64,000 bases of DNA from Pseudoalteromonas sp. A601 (GCF_002165575.1 NZ_MXQF01000019.1:29265-93264), one strand, 5' to 3'. Counted from the first letter of the stretch, positions 53,186 to 62,171 are shown. Program-made: numbers and translations. Notes: generated by a model from the sequence alone, not told the origin.

Positions 53186-53956
53186 TCAGCCGCACACAGG
53201 GCAATGTTTATCATGATGATAATGAAAACGTTGCTGCTGTGATGTTAATCCATCAATTACTAATAATGAGCCAAACAATGGTTCACCCGCTTTCGTTATA
53301 ATTTTTAAAGTTTCAAGAGCTTGTAAAGAACCCACGATACCGACTAAAGGCGCAAAAATTCCTGATTCAACACAACTTAACTGTTGTTCACCAAACCCTC
53401 GAGCATAACAGCTGTAACATGGAGTATTTGGCGCATAATTAAAACTGGTAACTTGGCCTTCAAAACGAATAGCGGCACCAGACACTAAAGGGGTTTTATG
53501 GTTAAAACAGCTTTGATTAAGTTGCTGGCGAATAGTTAAGTTGTCAGTGCAATCGAGCACTACATCATGGTTTTTAACTAACTCTTCACGCTCATCATCC
53601 GTGAGTTTACGAGCAATCGCATTAACTTGGCACTGACTATTTAACCCTGCAATAAATGTTTTGGCTGCTAACGCTTTATTTTGTTGTAATTGTGATTCTT
53701 GATAAATAACTTGGCGTTGCAAATTGGTTACTTCAACGCTATCAAAATCCACCAGAGTGAGCTGGCCAACTCCCGAGCTTGCTAAAAATGGCACACAACT
53801 ACTGCCTAACCCCCCTAAACCAATTACTAACACTTTAGCGTTGAGTATTGCCTCTTGTCCTGCAAAATCAATTTGTGGTAACAAAACATGGCGGCAATAA
53901 CGCAATGTTTGCGCATCATTAAGTTGTTGCAGTGGTGCTTTGTGGGTATCGCTCAT
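53186..53956 (-). CDS. moeB: Molybdopterin-synthase adenylyltransferase MoeB
   Basis: 256 residues, ThiF/MoeB fold. The nucleotide-binding 'VLVIGLGGLGSSCVPFLASS' (about 40-59), 'DFDSVEVTNLQRQ' and the zinc cysteines in 'CYSCYARG' and C-terminal 'CPVCG' are all present. It activates the MoaD C-terminus by adenylation. It lies apart from the main moa operon, facing away from moaA. Confidence 0.93.
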   Translation of the reverse strand: MSDTHKAPLQQLNDAQTLRYCRHVLLPQIDFAGQEAILNAKVLVIGLGGLGSSCVPFLASSGVGQLTLVDFDSVEVTNLQRQVIYQESQLQQNKALAAKTFIAGLNSQCQVNAIARKLTDDEREELVKNHDVVLDCTDNLTIRQQLNQSCFNHKTPLVSGAAIRFEGQVTSFNYAPNTPCYSCYARGFGEQQLSCVESGIFAPLVGIVGSLQALETLKIITKAGEPLFGSLLVIDGLTSQQQRFHYHHDKHCPVCG

Positions 53957-54138
53957 GTTGTACTCGCTGTTGCGTTCATTCTTAATAATTGATTTGGGTT
54001 ATACGACGGTTTACATACAAATTCAACCGTGCCTGTGTATCAGTACCAATTATATTGATTTCGATCATCCTTTGCTCGCAATCTTGTTATGAGCAAAAAT
54101 TAAAAACAACTTAAATATCATAGCTTTAAATTGATATA

Positions 54139-54154
54139 TACCCCCTAATGAGTA
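54139..54154. promoter_or_regulatory. NarL-like 7-2-7 site upstream of moaA
   Basis: TACCCCC-TA-ATGAGTA. On the minus strand the heptamer TACTCAT fits the NarL consensus TACYYMT exactly; the other half (TACCCCC) misses the last base. It lies 188-203 bases before the moaA start and upstream of the riboswitch. Confidence 0.55.
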
Positions 54155-54230
54155 GCTGCAACTGCGGTAACTACTCAACCAGTTGTATAGTCTAAATCAG
54201 TAAATATTCTTAATATTTTAATCAGAAATA

Positions 54231-54336
54231 CAACTCCGAGCTGTCTCACCTTCGTCAAAGACATGGTGAGTAAGCCGTGGCTGAGCCACCGGGTTTAAAA
54301 AGAAATTTTTAAGCCTCCCACTATTTGGAAAGGTGT
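54231..54336 (+). ncRNA. Molybdenum-cofactor (Moco) riboswitch
   Basis: The leader of moaA shows the Moco-RNA features: AACTCCGAGC at the 5' side, the hairpin CTCACC..GGTGAG (54245-54270), GTGGCTGAGCCAC (54277-54289), a long stem GGGTTTAAAAA/TTTTTAAGCC, then GCCTCCCA and TTTGGAAAGG. The last part holds the AAGG ribosome site of moaA and can pair with CCTCCCA, so cofactor binding would hide the site and lower moaA translation. I recognise it from the conserved core; boundaries are approximate. Confidence 0.8.
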
Positions 54337-54341
54337 TGATT

Positions 54342-55313
54342 ATGTTACTCGACCCACAAGGGCGTAGTTTTAGTTACTTGCGCCTTTCGATCACAGATTT
54401 ATGCAATTACCGTTGCAATTATTGTTTACCTGATGGTTTTAAGTGTGACCATAAAGCGCATTATTTATCTTTAGATGAAATTGCCGCAATTGTTAAAGCA
54501 TTTGCGCGACACGGTGTAAATAAAGTTCGCATAACTGGCGGAGAGCCTGCGTTACGTCGTGATCTAAGTGAAATCATTGCGCTGGTAAAAAATACCCCAG
54601 GTATTGATAAAGTCGCCCTTACTACTAATGGTTATCAGTTATCACGACATATAAAAAGTTGGCGTTCAGCAGGGCTTGATGCCATCAATGTTAGCTGTGA
54701 TAGTTTAGACCCCCGTATGATGCAAGCTATTATTGGTCGCAATAATCTCGATGCCATTTTACAAGGAATTGATGATGCAATCAGCGCTGGTATCAAGCAG
54801 GTAAAAGTGAATACCGTTTTACTAAAACAGCATAACTATCAGCAACTTGAACAATTAATTAATTGGGCGAAAAGTAAACCTCTGACTTTACGTTTTATTG
54901 AGCTAATGCAAACAGCCGATAACGGCGATTATTTTAATGCTAACCATGTCAGCGCTGAAGAGGTTGGTAAAGGTTTATTATCTGATGGCTGGGTTGAAAC
55001 TTTACGAGCAAAAAATGCCGGTCCCGCACGTGAATTTAGTCACAGTGAAGCCATCGGTAAAATTGGTTTTATAGCCCCTTATAGTAAAGATTTTTGTGCC
55101 ACCTGCAATCGGCTACGGGTTTCCTCACAAGGGAAATTACATTTATGCTTATTTGGTGACACAGGCTATGAGTTACGGCCTTTTATAAATTCAGATGATC
55201 CCACAATACTTGATAATGCCATTAGCCAGTTTTTAACCTATAAAGCAGACTCGCACTTTTTACATCAAGGCTATTCTGGGGCAACCACTGACTTGGCAAT
55301 GCTAGGGGGTTAA
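54342..55313 (+). CDS. moaA: GTP 3',8-cyclase MoaA
   Basis: The start is ATG 54342, eight bases after the AAGG at the end of the riboswitch. About 323 residues. The radical-SAM cluster is 'DLCNYRCNYC' near residue 21-30; the C-terminal cluster lies in 'CATCNRLRVS' and 'LHLCLFG'. The protein ends in the essential 'GG'. It turns GTP into 3',8-cyclo-7,8-dihydro-GTP, the first step of Moco synthesis. It starts an operon that runs through mobA, moaB-E and modABC. Confidence 0.96.
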   Translation: MLLDPQGRSFSYLRLSITDLCNYRCNYCLPDGFKCDHKAHYLSLDEIAAIVKAFARHGVNKVRITGGEPALRRDLSEIIALVKNTPGIDKVALTTNGYQLSRHIKSWRSAGLDAINVSCDSLDPRMMQAIIGRNNLDAILQGIDDAISAGIKQVKVNTVLLKQHNYQQLEQLINWAKSKPLTLRFIELMQTADNGDYFNANHVSAEEVGKGLLSDGWVETLRAKNAGPAREFSHSEAIGKIGFIAPYSKDFCATCNRLRVSSQGKLHLCLFGDTGYELRPFINSDDPTILDNAISQFLTYKADSHFLHQGYSGATTDLAMLGG

Positions 55314-55314
55314 T

Positions 55315-55884
55315 ATGCAACATATTGGGATGATATTAGCTGGCGGAAAATCTTCAAGAATGGGGCAAGATAAAGCGAATTTACCTTGGTATCAACATAC
55401 ATTATTACAGCACATGCAGCAGCGTTTACATGCCAGTTTATGTAAACACGTATTGATCAGTCGTAACCATAGCCAGGGGATCCATGACCGATTTTTTAAT
55501 AAAGGTCCGCTTGGAGGTATTGATGCTGTATTACAACAGCTCCCTGAGCATTGTTTATTAACAGTTACCCCCGTTGATATGCCATTACTCGATAGCGCAT
55601 CACTAATACGATTACAAACTTATAGCGCCAACACTTTGCACAGTGTGAGTTATTCACACTCATTTTTACCTTGTGTGATTGTGGTTACCGAGTCACTTAA
55701 ACAATACGTTGAGGAGCAGTTAACTCACGGCGCAGACTACTCTATAAAAAGCATGTTGGCCTTTGCTAATGCAGAATCTATTTCTCACCCTGAACCGCAC
55801 AAGTTGTGTAACACCAACACGCCACAACAATGGCATGATGTTATTAATGCACAATCGCAACATGTTACGCATAGAGCACGTTAA
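55315..55884 (+). CDS. mobA: Molybdenum cofactor guanylyltransferase MobA
   Basis: 189 residues. The nucleotide-binding start is 'MILAGGKSSRMGQDKA' (6-21), followed by 'KGPLGGIDAVL' and 'VTPVDMPLL'. It adds GMP to Moco to make the bis-MGD form used by nitrate reductases. It begins one base after the moaA stop. Confidence 0.93.
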   Translation: MQHIGMILAGGKSSRMGQDKANLPWYQHTLLQHMQQRLHASLCKHVLISRNHSQGIHDRFFNKGPLGGIDAVLQQLPEHCLLTVTPVDMPLLDSASLIRLQTYSANTLHSVSYSHSFLPCVIVVTESLKQYVEEQLTHGADYSIKSMLAFANAESISHPEPHKLCNTNTPQQWHDVINAQSQHVTHRAR

Positions 55885-55915
55885 CCTATTTTAGACTAAC
55901 CATTTTGGATAAATT

Positions 55916-56464
55916 ATGTCTCATTTAAACGAAAAAACATTTACCCCTTTAAATATTGCGGTTTTAACCGTTTCTGATACTCGTACAGAGGAAAATGATA
56001 CCTCAGGTCATGCGTTAGTCGCAGGACTTACTCAAAGTGGTCATCACTTGGCTGATAAAGCCATTGTAATTGATGATGTTTATAAAATTCGCGCCATTGT
56101 CTCAAAGTGGATTGCCAGCGATGATATACAAGCTATTTTAGTGACTGGCGGCACCGGTTTTACTCAGCGCGATTCGACTCCAGAGGCGCTTGCACCATTG
56201 TTTGATAAAGAAGTTGCAGGATTTGGTGAGTTATTTAGAGCCATTTCTTATGAGCAAATAGGCACCTCCACTATTCAATCAAGGGCATTGGCAGGACTTG
56301 CCAATCAAGTGATTATTTTTGCAATGCCAGGCTCAACTAATGCGTGTAAAACAGCGTGGGATGGCATTTTAAAAGAGCAATTAAATAGTCTCCACGGGCC
56401 ATGTAATTTTGTACCCCATGTAAAAAAATCACTTACTGATGAATGCACAACAAGGAGTGCCTAA
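55916..56464 (+). CDS. moaB: Molybdopterin biosynthesis protein MoaB
   Basis: 182 residues. The MoaB/MogA fold is shown by '[14 protein letters not shown]' (about 18-31) and '[15 protein letters not shown]' near the middle, and '[14 protein letters not shown]' later. It adenylates molybdopterin before metal insertion. It ends in a TAATG overlap with moaC. Confidence 0.93.
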   Translation: MSHLNEKTFTPLNIAVLTVSDTRTEENDTSGHALVAGLTQSGHHLADKAIVIDDVYKIRAIVSKWIASDDIQAILVTGGTGFTQRDSTPEALAPLFDKEVAGFGELFRAISYEQIGTSTIQSRALAGLANQVIIFAMPGSTNACKTAWDGILKEQLNSLHGPCNFVPHVKKSLTDECTTRSA

Positions 56465-56943
56465 TGCTGACTCATGTTGATCAACATGGCAAAGCAAGCA
56501 TGGTTGATGTTAGTGATAAACCCGCTAGTAGCCGTCAAGCCAGTGCTGGTGCGAGCATTCGTATGTCAGCTGAGGCATTTGAGTTATTAAAAAATAACGA
56601 ACATAAAAAGGGCGATGTTCTACAAGTGGCGCGAATTGCGGGTATTCAGGCGGCTAAAAAATGTGCCGATTTAATCCCACTTTGTCATCCTTTAATGCTG
56701 TCAAAAGTTGCCATAGACTTTAGTTTGAACGAGCAAGCACACCGCGTTGATATAACTGCTTTGGCAAAACTGACTGGTCAAACAGGGGTTGAAATGGAGG
56801 CATTAACAGCCGCATCTGTCGCCGCGTTGACTATTTTTGATATGTGCAAAGCGGTTGACCCTTTCATGCAGATAAACGATATTCAAGTTATTGAAAAGCA
56901 AGGCGGTAAATCGGGTCATTTGATAAATAAAGAAAATACATAA
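56464..56943 (+). CDS. moaC: Cyclic pyranopterin monophosphate synthase MoaC
   Basis: The start is ATG 56464, one base into the moaB stop and six bases after GGAG. 159 residues with '[15 protein letters not shown]' and '[19 protein letters not shown]', both MoaC active-site regions. It makes cyclic pyranopterin monophosphate from the MoaA product. After its stop the operon is interrupted by a 268-bp foldback element before moaD. Confidence 0.95.
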   Translation: MLTHVDQHGKASMVDVSDKPASSRQASAGASIRMSAEAFELLKNNEHKKGDVLQVARIAGIQAAKKCADLIPLCHPLMLSKVAIDFSLNEQAHRVDITALAKLTGQTGVEMEALTAASVAALTIFDMCKAVDPFMQINDIQVIEKQGGKSGHLINKENT

Positions 56944-56966
56944 TGTTTATACTAACAAGTAGTGCT

Positions 56967-57234
56967 TAGGGTCTGTTTATCTTTGCGGATTAAAATTTGT
57001 TCAAACTAGGGGCGGTTTAATCGCGGCGCGAGGTTTGTAACCTAGTGGGCTAAGTCAAAACCGAGCAACAAAGAGTAAATCGCCCCTAGGCAGAACCCTA
57101 AGGGCAGCGCCTGTTTGGCATTGATGCTGCGTTATCGCCTATTTATGGGGAATAACCACACCACATAGGCGCTGCCTTGCCTAAATACCAAACAGGCTGC
57201 TGCAAATTTAACCTTGAAAGGTAAACAGACCCTA
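56967..57234. mobile_element. MITE-like foldback element between moaC and moaD, 268 bp
   Basis: The ends are inverted: TAGGGTCTGTTTATCTTT (56967-56984) at the left and AAAGGTAAACAGACCCTA (57217-57234) at the right, one mismatch. Inside are further inverted pairs: AGGGGCG(G)TTTAATCG with GTAAATCGCCCCT, CTGTTTGG with CCAAACAG, and CGCCTAT with ATAGGCG. Nearly the whole element folds on itself. No coding frame or clear target-site duplication is seen. It splits an otherwise tight operon. Confidence 0.8.
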
Positions 57235-57295
57235 GTCTTTTTTAGGTTGTTTTATTAGCTGTATTAAGCACGCTTGCCGTTATTTTGGAGTACCT

Positions 57296-57544
57296 ATGAT
57301 CACCTTATTATTTTTTGGCCGGTTAAGAGAACTGCTTGATTGTCAACGTTTACCGCTTGAGATTACCTCGGCTGTAGATGTTGCAAGTTTACGACAACAA
57401 CTTGCCGATAAAGGCCCTCATTGGCAGGAGTTTTTATCACTGCAACATGCATTAGTTGCCGTAAATCAAACTATGGCGCAAGAACAAACAATGATTAATG
57501 ATGGCGATGAAGTTGCATTTTTCCCTCCTGTAACTGGAGGATAA
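57296..57544 (+). CDS. moaD: Molybdopterin synthase small subunit MoaD
   Basis: 82 residues with a ubiquitin-like fold ending in 'FFPPVTGG'. The C-terminal Gly-Gly is the sulfur carrier. Strong GGAG before the ATG. moaE begins one base after its stop. Confidence 0.94.
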   Translation: MITLLFFGRLRELLDCQRLPLEITSAVDVASLRQQLADKGPHWQEFLSLQHALVAVNQTMAQEQTMINDGDEVAFFPPVTGG

Positions 57545-57545
57545 A

Positions 57546-57995
57546 ATGATCAAAGTATGCACCGAAGACTTTGATTTAGGTTTGCTTACCAATGAGCTAA
57601 GACAAAAAAGTCCACAAAGCGGGGCGATTGTTAACTTTGTTGGCCTAGTGCGCGACATTAATCACGGGCAAAGTGTCAGTAAATTATTTTTAGAGCACTA
57701 CCCCGCGATGACCGAAAAAGTCTTAACGGATATTTGTAGCCGTGCCAAGGCACGATTTTCGGTGGATCACATTGATGTAATTCACCGTGTTGGCGAACTC
57801 GATCTTAATAGTCAAATTGTTTATGTAGGGGTCAGTGCAATGCACCGAGGTGATGCCTTTAATTGCTGCGAATATGTCATGGATTATTTAAAAAGTGAGG
57901 CGCCATTTTGGAAAAAAGAAAGCCAACATGGGCAACAGGTTTGGCTTGATGCTAATCCAACTGATGTTGCCGCCAAAGCGCGTTGGGAACAATAA
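57546..57995 (+). CDS. moaE: Molybdopterin synthase catalytic subunit MoaE
   Basis: 149 residues. 'GAIVNFVGLVRD' (about 27-38), 'HRVGELDLN', 'CCEYVMDYLKSEAPFWKKE' with the catalytic lysines. It transfers sulfur from MoaD to make molybdopterin. TAATG overlap with modA. Confidence 0.95.
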   Translation: MIKVCTEDFDLGLLTNELRQKSPQSGAIVNFVGLVRDINHGQSVSKLFLEHYPAMTEKVLTDICSRAKARFSVDHIDVIHRVGELDLNSQIVYVGVSAMHRGDAFNCCEYVMDYLKSEAPFWKKESQHGQQVWLDANPTDVAAKARWEQ

Positions 57996-58762
57996 TGAAC
58001 AAAGCAGTGATGTGGCTGTACTGCGTACTGCTTTGTTTTTTAAGCACAAGTGTTTATAGTCACAATCAACTTCTACGCTTGGCTGTCGCCAGTAATTTTA
58101 AGAATACTTTAACAACCCTTGTTGACGATTTTAAACGCCAGCATCCATACACTGTTACATTATCGAGTGCATCAACAGGCGTGCTTTATCAACAGATTAT
58201 TAAAGGCGCACCATTTGATTTATTTTTTGCTGCCGACCAATTGCGCCCACAACAGTTGGTAGAGCAGGGCCTTGCGGATAAAAGTATTTTATATGCCTAT
58301 GGAAAAATGGCTATTTATAGTGCTAAAACGCAAGCCAATTACGCTCATCAGCTCGCCACTTTACCCACTCAATGCCGTATCGCGATTGCCAACCCTGCTT
58401 ATGCCCCATACGGTATAGCTGCGCAAAAGGTGATTGCTGATCAACCTGAGTTACGTCACTGTATGCAAATTAAAGGCAGCAATATCGCGCAAGCTTTTCA
58501 ATTTACTCAGTTACAAACTGTTGATTTAGGCATTGTTGCGTATAGTCATATACTTGAACAACATATTCCAGCAGCGCAATTTCAATTACTAGATAAGCGC
58601 TACCATGTTGCTCAGGCTGTTGCACTACTAAAGCGTCAGCAACAGAGCGACGCTGCACACGAATTTATCCGCTATTTAACAAGCCCCAATGCACAACAGA
58701 TCATTAACCAAGCGGGTTATCTAGGGACCCTCAAAGGGGTTCGTAAAGGAGTGAGTCAATGA
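57995..58762 (+). CDS. modA: Molybdate ABC transporter binding protein ModA
   Basis: 255 residues with a signal peptide ending near 'STSVYSHN'. The start ATG overlaps the moaE stop. 'LAVASNFKNTL', 'SSASTGVLYQQIIKGAPFDL' and 'YGIAAQKVI' match ModA molybdate-binding loops. It delivers molybdate to ModB. ATGA overlap with modB. Confidence 0.93.
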   Translation: MNKAVMWLYCVLLCFLSTSVYSHNQLLRLAVASNFKNTLTTLVDDFKRQHPYTVTLSSASTGVLYQQIIKGAPFDLFFAADQLRPQQLVEQGLADKSILYAYGKMAIYSAKTQANYAHQLATLPTQCRIAIANPAYAPYGIAAQKVIADQPELRHCMQIKGSNIAQAFQFTQLQTVDLGIVAYSHILEQHIPAAQFQLLDKRYHVAQAVALLKRQQQSDAAHEFIRYLTSPNAQQIINQAGYLGTLKGVRKGVSQ

Positions 58763-59445
58763 GTTTTGCAAGTACTGAGTTGATGGCTTTTTGGATCACC
58801 TTTAAACTGGCGCTGCTCACCAGCACGATACTTATGGTGATCTGTATCCCGCTTGCATGGTGGCTCAACAACAGCTGCTCTTTAGCATCACGGTTGATTG
58901 AGTCTTTAGTTACTTTACCTATCGTATTGCCGCCCACCGTATTAGGCTTTTACTTATTAATGGCTTTTGCGCCAACCACAATTATTGGCCATCAATTTGA
59001 GATTTTAACTGGGCAGCAGCTGGCGTTTTCATTTTCAGGAATATTATTAGGCTCACTATTTTATTCATTACCGTTTGCTATGCAGCCGCTGCAAACCGCA
59101 TTTGCACAGTTTGATAATAAAGTACTCGATGCCGCGCATTCTTTAGGAGCAAGCCCCGTACAGGCATTTTTTCAGGTCACATTACCTTTATGTAAGCACG
59201 GTATTATTAGTGCAGCGCTCTTATGCTTTGCTCATACGGTGGGAGAATTTGGGGTGATTTTAATGATAGGTGGTAATATTCCAGGCGAAACCCAGGTGCT
59301 GTCTGTGGCTATTTTTGACGCAGTAGAGACCATGGATTATAGCAAAGCCTATAACCTTTCTGCTGCGCTACTACTATTTGCGGTAATCACTTTGGTGATA
59401 ATCAATATTCTCAAACGTAAAGAGCAAGACTATGCTAAATGTTGA
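58759..59445 (+). CDS. modB: Molybdate ABC transporter permease ModB
   Basis: 228 residues with about five to six membrane helices. The permease loop 'DAAHSLGASPVQAFFQVTLP' is followed by the ModB-typical 'HTVGEFGVILMIGGNIPG'. It overlaps both modA (4 bases) and modC (14 bases). Confidence 0.94.
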   Translation: MSFASTELMAFWITFKLALLTSTILMVICIPLAWWLNNSCSLASRLIESLVTLPIVLPPTVLGFYLLMAFAPTTIIGHQFEILTGQQLAFSFSGILLGSLFYSLPFAMQPLQTAFAQFDNKVLDAAHSLGASPVQAFFQVTLPLCKHGIISAALLCFAHTVGEFGVILMIGGNIPGETQVLSVAIFDAVETMDYSKAYNLSAALLLFAVITLVIINILKRKEQDYAKC

Positions 59446-60103
59446 TTGCCAACTCAGTTTACCAGGACAAACCTTACATTATCAGCTCAAAACGCCTGAT
59501 GGGATCACCTGTTTAGGAGTTAAGGGCGATTCAGGTTGTGGTAAAACCACCTTATTGCGGATCATCGCAGGACTTGAACAACATGCCTATGGCAATGTTG
59601 AATTTGCCCAGCAACAGTGGCAACACAGTCAACAAAAAAAGTTTGTCCACGCCAGCGAGCGCAATATTGGTTTTGTATTTCAAGATGCACGATTATTTGC
59701 CCATTTAAACGTTGCGCAAAACATTCAATTTAAAGGTAAAAAACGCTCTGTATCGGGGTTTGAATTTGAACGAGTGATTGAAACCTTAGACGTTGCTCAT
59801 TTACTTGATCGCCGTCCAGCTAATTTATCAGGCGGAGAAAAACAACGAGTGGCGATTGCGCGAGCACTTTGTAGCCGACCTCGCTATCTGATGTTTGATG
59901 AGCCACTGACCGGCATAGGTCACAATCATAAAGTCGCTATTTTAAATTATTTAACAGTGCTTAAACATGAGTATGCGATACCGATGATTTATGTGTCGCA
60001 CCTTGATGATGAGCTCGAAAAAATTAGCGATGGTATTATAAATTTAAACCATAAAAGCAAACCATTTACCATGTTAATAAACTCACACCAAGCACATGCA
60101 TAA
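59432..60103 (+). CDS. modC: Molybdate ABC transporter ATPase ModC, short form
   Basis: 223 residues. Walker A 'GDSGCGKTT', the Q loop in 'GFVFQDARLFAHL', signature 'LSGGEKQRVAIARAL' and Walker B 'YLMFDEPL' are present. Classic ModC is near 350 residues because of a C-terminal TOBE/Mop domain that binds molybdate; this one stops right after the ATPase. The ATPase should still work but lacks the regulatory domain. It is the last gene of the operon. Confidence 0.92.
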   Translation: MLNVDCQLSLPGQTLHYQLKTPDGITCLGVKGDSGCGKTTLLRIIAGLEQHAYGNVEFAQQQWQHSQQKKFVHASERNIGFVFQDARLFAHLNVAQNIQFKGKKRSVSGFEFERVIETLDVAHLLDRRPANLSGGEKQRVAIARALCSRPRYLMFDEPLTGIGHNHKVAILNYLTVLKHEYAIPMIYVSHLDDELEKISDGIINLNHKSKPFTMLINSHQAHA

Positions 60104-60114
60104 ACACATGTGCT
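60091..60114. terminator. Hairpin over the modC stop, convergent with moeA
   Basis: AGCACATG (60091-60098) pairs with CATGTGCT (60107-60114), 8-base loop, spanning the modC TAA. No T-tract. A weak shared terminator at best. Confidence 0.35.
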
Positions 60115-60123
60115 GGCAATTGA

Positions 60124-61359
60124 TTATAAGTATTTATAATGAATAATTTCAACTTGTTGCGTAGCTAAAACCCCTTCACTTTCAGCCGCTAAAATCACAT
60201 GGCAATTTGCACGGCTCAACGCTGATAAAATTCCTGAGCCTTGTTTTCCTGCAGTGTCTACTTGCCATTGTCCATCCGCTGTTTGCGTGGCGATACCACG
60301 CTGAAACTCAGTACGCCCAACACGCTTTTTAAAATCCACTAAAGCAGTGGCTTTGACTGCTATTTCTTGATTGAGTGGATGCCCTTGGCACTGCTTAATA
60401 AAAGGGATCCCTAATTGGTCAAAAGTAATAGCCGCAGAGACAGGATTGCCCGGTAAACCTAAAAATGCACACTGACCAACTTGACCAAAAGCAAACGGTT
60501 TACCTGGTTTTATAGCAAGTTTCCAAAAATTGATATCACCTAATTCACTTAAAATTTCTTTAACGTAGTCGGCATCACCCACCGATACACCGCCTGAAGT
60601 GATCAACACATCGGCCCACTCAGTTGCTTGAGTAATCGCTATGGTGATTGCTTCACGCTGATCAGCGATAATGCCAAAATCACGTATTGCTACCCCCAAT
60701 GGCGCTAGCATCGCCATTACTAGTTGACGGTTTGAATCAAAAATTTGCCCTTCATTAAGCGCATTACCAGGTTCAACAAGTTCGTCACCTGTAGAGATAA
60801 GTGCAACTTTCAGTTGGCGCAGAACATTCACTTGAGCCACACCTATAGCGCATAACAAGCCAATATCTCGAGCTTGAACCACATGCCCTTTTGGTAAAAC
60901 AACATTACCAGCAGCGATATCTTCGCCTTGCTTGCGTACATTTGCCCCTGCTTTTACTTGAGCTTGTAAACTAATGTACTCACCATCTCGATTTATTTGC
61001 TCTTGCATTATGACCGTGTCAGCCCCTTGAGGCATCATTGCCCCTGTCATAATACGAGCACATTGCCCAGCGCTCAATGCTTGTTCACTCGGATGCCCAG
61101 CTAATGAGGTCGTGACGACTTCTAGCTGGTTAAAATCACTTAGGTCTTGATAATTGAATGCGTAGCCGTCCATTGCTGAATTTGCATAAGGAGGAATATT
61201 GAAATTTGATACCACATTAGCAGCTAATACGCGACCTAATGCATCTTGCACTTTTATGGTTTGTTGTTCAGTTACAGCCGTTGCTGTTGCTAATAATTTT
61301 GCTAATGCGTCATCAAATGCTAAAAGCGGGGTTTTTAGTGCGTCACAACCACAATCCAT
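60124..61359 (-). CDS. moeA: Molybdopterin molybdotransferase MoeA
   Basis: 411 residues. 'NSAMDGYAF' near residue 60, 'GDELVEPGNALNEGQIFDSN', 'SGGVSVGDADYVKE' and 'LPGNPVSA' are the MoeA active-site segments. It inserts molybdate into adenylated molybdopterin. It is downstream of narL (8 bases), so this cofactor step is probably transcribed with the nitrate regulator. Confidence 0.95.
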   Translation of the reverse strand: MDCGCDALKTPLLAFDDALAKLLATATAVTEQQTIKVQDALGRVLAANVVSNFNIPPYANSAMDGYAFNYQDLSDFNQLEVVTTSLAGHPSEQALSAGQCARIMTGAMMPQGADTVIMQEQINRDGEYISLQAQVKAGANVRKQGEDIAAGNVVLPKGHVVQARDIGLLCAIGVAQVNVLRQLKVALISTGDELVEPGNALNEGQIFDSNRQLVMAMLAPLGVAIRDFGIIADQREAITIAITQATEWADVLITSGGVSVGDADYVKEILSELGDINFWKLAIKPGKPFAFGQVGQCAFLGLPGNPVSAAITFDQLGIPFIKQCQGHPLNQEIAVKATALVDFKKRVGRTEFQRGIATQTADGQWQVDTAGKQGSGILSALSRANCHVILAAESEGVLATQQVEIIHYKYL

Positions 61360-61367
61360 AATTACCT

Positions 61368-62027
61368 CTAATGTTGTTGATCAACCATCCACACGGCAGC
61401 CTCTACCCGTGAACGGAAATTGAGTTTTTTCAATAAATGCTTCACATGTACTTTTACTGTGCCATCAGAAATATCCAGCTCCCGGGCTATTAGTTTATTA
61501 CTTAACCCTTTAGCAATTAGTTTTAAAATTTCCAGTTCTCTACTGGTTAGCCCTGATAAGGGGTTTTCGGGTTTGCGATTTGGTTTTCTAAGCGCGGTAG
61601 CAAGTGTATGCGTTAAACGTTCACAAATAGCCATTCGCCCAGTAGCAGCTTGCTTAATATGCTCAACGATATCTTCTGGTTCCATATCTTTAAGCAAATA
61701 GCCATCGGCACCATTAGTAATTGCTGTGATCACATCTTCATCGTTATCTGACACACTGAGCATAATAATGCGAGAACTGATGCCTTGATTACGTAACTCT
61801 TTTACTGTTTCAAGTCCATCCATGCCTTGCATATTTAAGTCTAGGATAATAATGTCGGGGTCAAACTTTAGAGCAGCAGTGATGGCATCTTTACCATTGC
61901 TGTGCTCGCTAATTACTTGCAACTCCTCTTCAAGTTCTATTAATTGATTCAACCCTTTACGAAATAATGGGTGGTCATCCACTAGCATCACTGAAGTTGT
62001 ATTTACTGGTGCGACTGGAGTTTGCAT
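61368..62027 (-). CDS. narL: NarL-family nitrate/nitrite response regulator
   Basis: 219 residues: a receiver domain with phospho-acceptor D63 ('IIILDLNMQGMDG') and a LuxR-type HTH ending 'LTSRELEILKLIAKGLSNKL' and 'VHVKHLLKKLNFRSRVEA'. NarL/NarP identity rests on the close match and the nitrate context. The upstream region has an FNR-like box and an inverted-heptamer site. No NarX/NarQ kinase is in the window. Confidence 0.88.
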   Translation of the reverse strand: MQTPVAPVNTTSVMLVDDHPLFRKGLNQLIELEEELQVISEHSNGKDAITAALKFDPDIIILDLNMQGMDGLETVKELRNQGISSRIIMLSVSDNDEDVITAITNGADGYLLKDMEPEDIVEHIKQAATGRMAICERLTHTLATALRKPNRKPENPLSGLTSRELEILKLIAKGLSNKLIARELDISDGTVKVHVKHLLKKLNFRSRVEAAVWMVDQQH

Positions 62028-62092
62028 ACTTGCTCCCTTAGTAACTCTACTAAATATTTTTAATATGATGACGGCTAAGTCACTCGTCTTAT

Positions 62093-62106
62093 TTGATATA
62101 TATCAT
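62093..62106 (-). promoter_or_regulatory. FNR-like box upstream of narL
   Basis: TTGAT-ATAT-ATCAT matches TTGAT-N4-ATCAA at 9 of 10 positions. It begins 66 bases before the narL start. Confidence 0.55.
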
Positions 62107-62155
62107 AAAATGGTAGTTTAACATTTATCCTAAGTTTACAAACAAAGACAGCAGC

Positions 62156-62171
62156 TACCTACATATAGGTA
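62156..62171. promoter_or_regulatory. NarL-like 7-2-7 site in the narL/narK2 spacer
   Basis: TACCTAC-AT-ATAGGTA: the right half, read inverted, is TACCTAT, a perfect TACYYMT heptamer; the left misses only the last base. Another inverted repeat, GGTAGT-ACTA-ACTACC, is at 62265-62280. Shared control of narL-moeA and the second narK is likely. Confidence 0.65.

Larger units (their letters stand above)
53957..54341. other. Divergent moeB-moaA spacer
   Basis: This spacer holds a NarL-like site (54139-54154) and a Moco riboswitch (54231-54336), each with its own entry, plus an AT-rich stretch at 54185-54230 that should carry the moaA promoter. No coding frame is seen. Confidence 0.7.

Noticed and set aside
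57001..57230. A hidden gene between moaC and moaD
   Set aside because: All frames are broken by stops and the sequence is accounted for by the foldback structure.
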